Source of the DNA: CAZFRF01 sp964540925
GTDB lineage: Bacteria; Patescibacteriota; Microgenomatia; Levybacterales; UBA12049
Length of the DNA stretch: 60,049 nucleotides
Assembly (NCBI GenBank): GCA_964540925.1
Contig: CAZIOR010000002.1
Coordinates: 1 to 60,049 of the forward strand
Direction: 5' to 3'
Shown here in pieces: positions 55,207 to 60,049 of this stretch (position 1 is the first letter of the stretch; each line of letters begins with the position of its first letter). The position numbers and the translations under genes were made by a program. Under the pieces are notes generated by a model. It saw only the letters and a program-made list of their open reading frames with translations. It did not search any database and was not told the DNA's origin.

Positions 55207-55675
55207 GCCTAAAACTTGTTTTTCCAGCTTCTTCTAATGAAGGTCTGTACGAAGCGTCATAATGAATTCCTGCGGCATCAAAATTAAAACTTCCGTCTCC
55301 AAACTCTACTTTATATATATTTTTTCCATTTAAATATTCTCCTGAAGTAAATCTTGGCATATATCTTACCCTTAAATCTAAACTACCATTCCCGTCTCCC
55401 TTAACTGTTACTAAAGGGTCAACTGGAAGTATTGGCATTTCTACGCCGTTTAAGGCAAGAGATTGATCTTTTCCAAGTCCAGTTGCAAAAACTAATTGTG
55501 ACTTATTATTACTACAATCAAAATTTTCTTGACCTCTAATTTGATAAGGTTTTGCATAAATTGAATTAATAACTCCAGCTGCTCCTGCACCAGCTATCTC
55601 AGCAGTAAATAAAGCTACTGCTGCGCCACCAAGAATAATTCGTTTTCTACTTGGTTGTTCTGCTAAATTTCTCAT
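55181..55675 (-). CDS. Small membrane-anchored exported protein of unknown function
   Basis: A 164-residue protein I do not recognise. The N-terminus has a basic stretch (SRKR, about 9-12) and one hydrophobic segment (about 13-36) acting as an anchor or signal; no lipobox Cys is visible. The rest looks like a small beta-rich extracytoplasmic domain with two cysteines, one in FDCSNN near residue 53 and one four residues from the end (MSCITS), well placed for a disulphide. It has the best promoter in the window, so it is probably highly expressed. Confidence 0.6.
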   Translation of the reverse strand: MRNLAEQPSRKRIILGGAAVALFTAEIAGAGAAGVINSIYAKPYQIRGQENFDCSNNKSQLVFATGLGKDQSLALNGVEMPILPVDPLVTVKGDGNGSLDLRVRYMPRFTSGEYLNGKNIYKVEFGDGSFNFDAAGIHYDASYRPSLEEAGKTSFRLVMSCITS

Positions 55676-55681
55676 GAAAGC

Positions 55682-55709
55682 ATTATAGTATTATTGAAGC
55701 TAATGTCAA
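55682..55709 (-). promoter_or_regulatory. Consensus leaderless promoter of the small exported protein
   Basis: Perfect TTGACA (55704-55709), a 16-base spacer and perfect TATAAT (55682-55687), then exactly six bases (GCTTTC) and the ATG at 55675. Both hexamers match the sigma70 consensus completely. Confidence 0.85.
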
Positions 55710-55711
55710 GG

Positions 55712-56377
55712 CTAACCAAACAATTCTTCTATTGGGGTTTTAAATCGTTCTGAAACGAGCCTTTCAACTTCAGCAACTGTCTCGTCTATTCGACCATCTC
55801 TATTTATTACTCTTGCGTCAAATATATCTCCATATTGTTCAGTTAAAAGCCTATCCTGAACTCTTCTTGTTTCTAAGTCTCCAATTCCATGTCTTCTGCC
55901 TTCGTACCATTTTCTTTGCGTCTCCTCTGACTCAGGAGTAAAAAAGATACACATAGTTCTATCAATAATTCTTTGCGCTGTTTCTGGATCATAAGCTCTG
56001 TTCAAATGCTCAGGCAAGGTTGCAGCACCTGAAATTTCCATGGTAGAAACCAAGGTTGTTCCAGTTAATACTTGCTCTAATTCTCTCTTGGTTGTTCCAT
56101 ACAATCCTCCTGGATAGGAAACATATTCAACAAAATCTCCTCGTTCTACCATTTGTTCAAAAGTTACTGGAGTAACGAAATGATAATCAACCCCATCTAC
56201 CTCAGGCTTTTTATCTGCTTTTGCCTCTAATCTTGGGGGTCTTGATGTAGTTGTAACAAGAGGTCTTAAATTTGGATATTTTCCTAAAAGCCTTTCTCTA
56301 GTTTCCGATTTACCCGATGCAGTAGGTCCTGTAAGAATTAACAATGCGCCTAATCTTGATTCTAGTTTTGCTCCCAT
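55712..56377 (-). CDS. gmk: Guanylate kinase
   Basis: Phosphorylates GMP to GDP with ATP. The 221-residue protein has the P-loop GPTASGKS (17-24; the family usually has GPSGxGKx), the GMP-binding TTTSRPPR (42-49), GVDYHFVTP (62-70) and VEYVSYPGGLYGTT (83-96). The lid/arginine region reads RRHGIGDLETRRVQDRL near 168-184, longer and more divergent than the usual R-x-RGTE form. The insert EAKADKKPE near 51-59 is also unusual. Assignment is secure at family level. Base composition is visibly less AT-rich than in the glycan genes. Confidence 0.85.
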   Translation of the reverse strand: MGAKLESRLGALLILTGPTASGKSETRERLLGKYPNLRPLVTTTSRPPRLEAKADKKPEVDGVDYHFVTPVTFEQMVERGDFVEYVSYPGGLYGTTKRELEQVLTGTTLVSTMEISGAATLPEHLNRAYDPETAQRIIDRTMCIFFTPESEETQRKWYEGRRHGIGDLETRRVQDRLLTEQYGDIFDARVINRDGRIDETVAEVERLVSERFKTPIEELFG

Positions 56378-56386
56378 AGTATGAAG

Positions 56387-56395
56387 ATTATATCA
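56387..56395 (-). promoter_or_regulatory. Extended -10 promoter of gmk
   Basis: TGA-TATAAT lies nine bases before the gmk ATG, so the leader would be about three bases. No clear -35. It occupies the gap after the M41-like gene. Confidence 0.55.
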
Positions 56396-56411
56396 TATTT
56401 TAGCCTTAAAT

Positions 56412-57005
56412 TTAATTCAATCTAGTTGCCTTATTTGCTAATGAATACCAAACGCCTTCATTCATAATAATATTGTCTCGAACTTGTACTTTATCCTCTA
56501 CTTTTTCACCTGTTGGAAGTTCTAGTCTTAATATTCCAAATTGCTCTGTTGGTTTTTTCAAATCATTAATCGCTCTTTTTATTCCAAATGAATCAAGGGT
56601 ATTATAATCTTCTAATGCGCATGCAACAACATCAACTTTATCCATATTGTTTTCAATAATTGATCTTGCTGCTTGAGCCGCACCATGCGCACCAATTCTT
56701 TCTGCAATATGTACATCCCAACTGGTTCCAGATTCCCCTGTCTCATGGGGTGCCAAAGCTGCAATAGCATTTGGAGCTAGTAATTCAGTTAAACCCAGGT
56801 ATCCTTCTCCAGGAACAATGGTAACTTTTGATACTTGAGTACCGGTTTCTAAAGCGGCAACAACATGTTTTGCCTCGTGCCTAGCTGTCCCATTAACTGG
56901 TCTTCTGCGTTTTCTTGCTTCTAATTCCAAAGTAGCCCTTGCTCCTTGTAAAACAGCAAGATGAGGAGGTTGTATGTCAATATTTCTGGGTATTTCGGAT
57001 ATCAT
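56412..57005 (-). CDS. Stand-alone M41-like (FtsH protease-domain-like) zinc peptidase
   Basis: A 197-residue soluble protein with HEAKH (43-47), an HExxH zinc site inside ARHEAKHVVAALETG, followed by VSKVTIVPGEGYLGLTE (58-74). This matches the HEAGHA...KVTIVPRG.ALG region at the start of the FtsH peptidase domain. There is no AAA domain, no membrane helix, and the protein is about as long as the M41 domain alone. The third FtsH zinc ligand (Asp) is not obvious; an Asp or Glu in WDVHIAERIG near 95-104 is a candidate. It lies 44 bases after lon and may act in the same stress or quality-control context. Substrate unknown. Confidence 0.6.
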   Translation of the reverse strand: MISEIPRNIDIQPPHLAVLQGARATLELEARKRRRPVNGTARHEAKHVVAALETGTQVSKVTIVPGEGYLGLTELLAPNAIAALAPHETGESGTSWDVHIAERIGAHGAAQAARSIIENNMDKVDVVACALEDYNTLDSFGIKRAINDLKKPTEQFGILRLELPTGEKVEDKVQVRDNIIMNEGVWYSLANKATRLN

Positions 57006-57049
57006 AGCAATTTACTTTCTTTATTAAAAAGAATATTTCAAACGATGTC

Positions 57050-58975
57050 TTAATCTGCTTTAAGTGGTTTTTGTGTTGCATGTAATTCTAAATGTGATGT
57101 TGTAAACTCAGGCATATTTTTTCTAGGTAGTGGCTTTATAAATGCTGCGTCTAAAACTTCATCCAAATGAGTAACGAAAATAAACTTAAGATCTTTAAGC
57201 ACTTCTTTTGGTACATCTTCTAAATCTTTCTTATTTTCTTTAGGAAGAATTACTGTTTTAAGTCCAGCTCTATGTGCTGCAATTACTTTTTCTTTTACTC
57301 CACCAATTTCTAAAGCTCTTCCTCTTAAAGTAATTTCTCCAGTCATTCCTACNNNNNNNNNNNNNNNNNNNNNNNNNNNNNNNNNNNNNNNNNNNNNNNN
57401 NNNNNNNNNNNNNNNNNNNNNNNNNNNNNNNNNNNNNNNNNNNNNNNNNNNNGCTTCCATTTGTTTTGCTAATAAAAAGTCTTTAACAATCTTGAATTTC
57501 TCAAGCTGTGTGTAGCCAGCAAATTGAATAATTTCTAATCTGTCTCTTAAGGCTGGTGGAATAGTATCTAAAACATTAGCTGTAGTTACAAACATAACAT
57601 CTGACAAATCAAATGGTACTTCTAGATAATGGTCTGAAAAAGCAAAGTTTTGTTCTGGATCCAAAGCCTCAAGCAAAGCGCTTGATGGATCTCCTCTAAA
57701 ATCTGCACCAACTTTATCAATTTCATCTAACATAAAGACTGGGTTTTTAGTTTTTGCATCTTTTATTCCTTGAATAATTCTTCCAGGCATAGCTCCAACA
57801 TAGGTTCTTCTATGTCCTCTAATTTCAGCTTCATCTCTAATTCCTCCTAGGGAAACTTTAATAAACTCTCTACCTAAAGACTTAGCAATTGATTTACCAA
57901 TGGATGTTTTACCTACACCAGGAGGTCCTACGAAACAAAGAATTGGACCCTTCATCTTGCCTGAAAGCTTATGGACTGCCAAATATTCTGTAATTCTTTC
58001 CTTAACTTTTTCCAAACCATAATGATCTTTATCCAATATCTTCTCAGCTTGCTTGATGTTAACGTTATTTTTACTGGTAACGCCCCAAGGAAGACTAAGT
58101 AACCAGTCTAAATAATTTCTTATATAACCTGATTCAGGATTAAATTGATTCATTTGTGAAAGCTTTTTAATTTCTTTCTTAGCTTTTTCCTCAATTTCTT
58201 CAGGCATTTTGGCAGCTTTTAATTTGTTGTATAAATCTCTAATCTCACTATCTTCATCTGACTCACCTAATTCCTTTTCAATAGTTTTTAGTCTTTCTCT
58301 AAGCATTACTTCTCTAGCTCCTTTTTCAAATCTTTCTTGGGTTTTAGAAGCAATTTTTTTCTCAAGCTCTAAGACTTTAATTTCTTTGGATAAAACTTCG
58401 ATTACTTTCTCAAGTCTTTCTTTTACATTAAGTTCTTCTAAGAATTCTTGTTTGTCTGAAGGCTTAAGATCAAGTACTGAAGCAACTAAATCTGCAAGTT
58501 GAGATGGAGAATTGTCGCTCATAACATTCATAAAGACTAAAAAGTCTACGAATTTTCCTAAGTTAACTGCACGCCTGAATTCATTAATTAAATGATTGCT
58601 TAATGCTTTGGTTTCTGGAGAATCATCTACTGGATCTTCAATTTCTTCTACTCTTGCCATTAAATATGGAGCATCTTGAACATATTCCAAAATTCTTACT
58701 CTGGAAATTCCTTTTACTTGAGCATTAATCTCTCCATCGCTTTTAATCATTCTCTCTATATGAGAAAGTGTTCCAATGGAAAATAGATCTGAAGAAACAG
58801 GCTCATTTAGCTTTGCATTCTTTTGCAAAACAAAGCCAACAATTCTTTCTTGGCTAAAAGATGATTCTAATGCGGCTAAACTCTTAGGCCTTCCGAAGGT
58901 CAAAACTGAGTCAGTGTATGGAAAAATAATTCCATCTCTAATAGGTATAATTGGTATTATTTTACTTACGCTCAT
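57050..58975 (-). CDS. lon: ATP-dependent Lon protease, interrupted by an assembly gap
   Basis: Degrades damaged and regulatory proteins. The visible parts are the N-terminal LAN domain (about 1-190), coiled coil with MLRERLKTIEKELGE near 224-238, the AAA module with GPPGVGKTS (350-358), KVSLGGIRDEAEIRGHRRTY and Walker B MLDEID near 415. Then come the 100-N gap and the end of the protease domain, MTGEITLRGRALEIGGVKEK, whose last Lys corresponds to the catalytic-dyad Lys. The catalytic Ser region lies inside the gap. By comparison with E. coli Lon about 190 residues are missing, so the real gap is nearer 560 bases than 100. Confidence 0.93.
   Translation of the reverse strand: MSVSKIIPIIPIRDGIIFPYTDSVLTFGRPKSLAALESSFSQERIVGFVLQKNAKLNEPVSSDLFSIGTLSHIERMIKSDGEINAQVKGISRVRILEYVQDAPYLMARVEEIEDPVDDSPETKALSNHLINEFRRAVNLGKFVDFLVFMNVMSDNSPSQLADLVASVLDLKPSDKQEFLEELNVKERLEKVIEVLSKEIKVLELEKKIASKTQERFEKGAREVMLRERLKTIEKELGESDEDSEIRDLYNKLKAAKMPEEIEEKAKKEIKKLSQMNQFNPESGYIRNYLDWLLSLPWGVTSKNNVNIKQAEKILDKDHYGLEKVKERITEYLAVHKLSGKMKGPILCFVGPPGVGKTSIGKSIAKSLGREFIKVSLGGIRDEAEIRGHRRTYVGAMPGRIIQGIKDAKTKNPVFMLDEIDKVGADFRGDPSSALLEALDPEQNFAFSDHYLEVPFDLSDVMFVTTANVLDTIPPALRDRLEIIQFAGYTQLEKFKIVKDFLLAKQMEXXXXXXXXXXXXXXXXXXXXXXXXXXXXXXXXXXVGMTGEITLRGRALEIGGVKEKVIAAHRAGLKTVILPKENKKDLEDVPKEVLKDLKFIFVTHLDEVLDAAFIKPLPRKNMPEFTTSHLELHATQKPLKAD
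57353..57452. other. Assembly gap (100 N) inside lon
   Basis: Exactly 100 N, a scaffold placeholder. It replaces the end of the AAA lid and the first part of the Lon protease domain, including the GPSAG serine motif. The lon frame is kept across it only by chance of gap length. Confidence 0.98.
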
Positions 58976-58983
58976 TTAGTGTA

Positions 58984-59010
58984 TTAGCACTCTATCATAT
59001 TAGTTGCTAG
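58984..59010 (-). promoter_or_regulatory. CIRCE-like (HrcA) operator overlapping the lon promoter
   Basis: CIRCE is TTAGCACTC-N9-GAGTGCTAA. Read on the plus strand, 58984-58992 is a perfect TTAGCACTC, followed by a nine-base spacer and 59002-59010 AGTTGCTAG, which keeps only the inner TGCTA of the second arm (five of nine). It lies between a perfect minus-strand TTGACA (59013-59018) and the lon ATG, overlapping possible -10 boxes TAGAGT (18-base spacer) or TGC-TAATAC (five bases before the ATG). Position and spacer are right for heat-shock repression by HrcA; the weak arm leaves doubt. Confidence 0.5.
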
Positions 59011-59045
59011 ATTGTCAACACTTAAATTGATTATTTTTTACAGGG

Positions 59046-59075
59046 TTGACATGGCTTGTAATACGAAACTACAAT
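59046..59075 (+). promoter_or_regulatory. Promoter of the MgtE_N/PRC-barrel gene
   Basis: Perfect TTGACA (59046-59051), an 18-base spacer and TACAAT (59070-59075), ten bases before the ATG at 59086. The predicted leader is about four bases. It is divergent from the lon promoter. Confidence 0.6.
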
Positions 59076-59085
59076 TAAACCAGGC

Positions 59086-60049
59086 ATGATATTTTTAAGT
59101 GATTTGCTTGGTAAAAACGTCTATTTCGACCGAAAAGTCTATGGAAAAATGGTCGATTTTGCTGTGCTCGAAAGTTCTCCTACTCCCCTCGTCTCCAAAA
59201 TAGTTATTAAAAAAGACAACAAAAAATTCACAATTACACCTAAGGCGCTTACAATTAAGCGCTTTGGAGGGATTCTAAACTCCAATAAGGTACCTTTTCT
59301 TCCGTACGATGATACGGATTTTTATTTAAATGAGGATCTTTTAGATAAACAAGTAATCGATACTGATGAAAAAAAATTAGTTAGGGTTAACGATGTTGCT
59401 TTAGAAAATGAGGGAGAACTAAAAGTTGTTGGGATAGATATTGGTGCAGCTGGAATTCTAAGAAGACTAAGTCTTGGAAGATTAATTAAAATTGAACCTA
59501 AAATCATTCCCTGGCAAATGATTGAAGCCTTCGATTTCAATACGGGGAATATCAAGATCAGTCTCACTCAAAACAAACTCAGCAAGATGCATCCAGGGGA
59601 ACTGGCTGACATTTTAGAAGATCTTGGAACCAAAGAAAGACTTTCAGTTGTTCAAAGCTTAGATGCAAGATATGCAGCTAAGACTATTGAAGAAACAGAT
59701 GATAGAACTCAGGAAGCTATCCTTGAAGAACTTAAAGGAACAGCTCTAGGTCAAATTGTTAGCAGAATGCATTCATCCTCACTTGCTGAAATCTTCTCTA
59801 AACTAAATCACTTAAGAATCAAAGAAATCCTAAAATTACTTAGCAATGAAAAAGCTCAAAGAGTTGAAAAACTAATGGATTTTGGCTCAGAAACCGCTGG
59901 CGGAATGATGCGAACAAGCTTTTGGAAGTTTGATGGAAACATAACAGTCAAACAGGCATATAACGAGCTATTTGAACAATCTCCTAAGCCTGAAGCAATT
60001 GTAGTAACAAACGGAAATGAAAAACTAGTCGGAACAATTAGTACTAAAG
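59086..60049 (+). CDS. PRC-barrel / MgtE N-domain / CBS protein (partial, runs off the window)
   Basis: An open frame from the ATG at 59086 to the window end gives 321 residues without a stop. Residues 5-65 and about 84-150 look like two PRC-barrel beta domains (LLGKNVYF and LLDKQVID starts, each with GxxxGxx-type turns). Residues about 160-265 are an MgtE intracellular N domain, with MHPGELADILEDL (168-180) matching its HPADLADIIEEL repeat. SETAGGMMRT (268-277) opens a CBS domain. In MgtE this part senses cytoplasmic Mg2+. A membrane channel or a further domain may follow outside the window; regulatory PRC-MgtE_N-CBS proteins without a channel also exist. Confidence 0.8.
   Translation, partial: MIFLSDLLGKNVYFDRKVYGKMVDFAVLESSPTPLVSKIVIKKDNKKFTITPKALTIKRFGGILNSNKVPFLPYDDTDFYLNEDLLDKQVIDTDEKKLVRVNDVALENEGELKVVGIDIGAAGILRRLSLGRLIKIEPKIIPWQMIEAFDFNTGNIKISLTQNKLSKMHPGELADILEDLGTKERLSVVQSLDARYAAKTIEETDDRTQEAILEELKGTALGQIVSRMHSSSLAEIFSKLNHLRIKEILKLLSNEKAQRVEKLMDFGSETAGGMMRTSFWKFDGNITVKQAYNELFEQSPKPEAIVVTNGNEKLVGTISTK

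Noticed and set aside
55640..55675. Tat-like signal (SRKRIIL) in the small exported protein
   Set aside because: The second Arg of the twin-arginine pair is Lys and the rest of the consensus is weak; a simple basic anchor explains it.
56412..57005. Fragment of a full ftsH gene
   Set aside because: The frame is complete with start and stop, no AAA coding sequence is adjacent (lon lies upstream), and the length fits a stand-alone domain.
1..60049. CRISPR arrays, transposons, prophage or toxin-antitoxin genes
   Set aside because: No regularly spaced repeats, transposase, integrase or phage motifs were found on either strand.
1..60049. Alternative genetic code with UGA as an amino acid
   Set aside because: Several well-bounded genes end at TGA in 4-base ATGA overlaps with the next gene, so TGA works as a stop.

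Overview
The window is AT-rich DNA with almost no intergenic space. It looks like a small-genome bacterium of the Candidate Phyla Radiation (Patescibacteria, possibly Microgenomates-like); this placement is inference. It rests on a DUF5652-like mini membrane protein, very dense overlapping genes, a large set of surface-glycan glycosyltransferases without recognisable LPS-core or teichoic-acid genes, and gene types common in that group. TGA is a normal stop here (the first gene ends in TGA), so the UGA=Gly code of Gracilibacteria/SR1 does not apply. Two runs of exactly 100 N (54680-54779, 57353-57452) are scaffold gaps of unknown true length.

Positions 11-54237 form one continuous cell-surface glycan region, and a further membrane gene (54389-55171) lies just past a tRNA. 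It holds eleven stand-alone GT2 glycosyltransferases, one GT2 fused to a membrane GT-C domain, three GT4 transferases, nine stand-alone GT-C enzymes of PMT/ArnT or MptB type, and eight large YfhO/PTPS-related membrane proteins. It also holds four methyltransferases, two MOP-type flippases, GalE, and an RmlD-like protein that lacks the catalytic tyrosine. The likely division of labour is as follows: cytoplasmic GT2/GT4 enzymes build lipid-linked glycans or polyprenyl-phosphate sugars, the flippases export them, and the multi-pass proteins transfer sugars outside the membrane, partly in GT2+YfhO pairs like CsbB/YfhO. Orientation blocks are 946-11 (-), 1025-3633 (+), 34388-3580 (-, a run of 25 genes), 34453-34686 (+), 44960-34664 (-), 45066-50758 (+) and 54237-50760 (-). 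Blocks meet tail to tail with overlapping or abutting stops, leaving no room for ordinary terminators.

A tRNA-Glu(CUC) at 54315-54388 marks the edge of the glycan region. Beyond it lie a GTG-started membrane protein (gapped), a small anchored exported protein, guanylate kinase, a stand-alone M41-like zinc-protease domain and Lon (gapped). A divergent PRC-barrel/MgtE_N/CBS protein is cut by the window end.

The most notable regulatory pattern is that eight genes have a sigma70-type -10 box placed exactly six bases before an ATG or GTG start. These are the genes starting at 946, 22637, 34388, 34453, 52283, 54237, 55171 and 55675. This predicts leaderless mRNAs. Thirteen gene junctions use 4-base start/stop overlaps, so downstream genes are probably translationally coupled. 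The lon promoter carries a half-perfect CIRCE-like operator. No stretch longer than about 110 bases lacks a gene. I see no transposase, CRISPR array or prophage.
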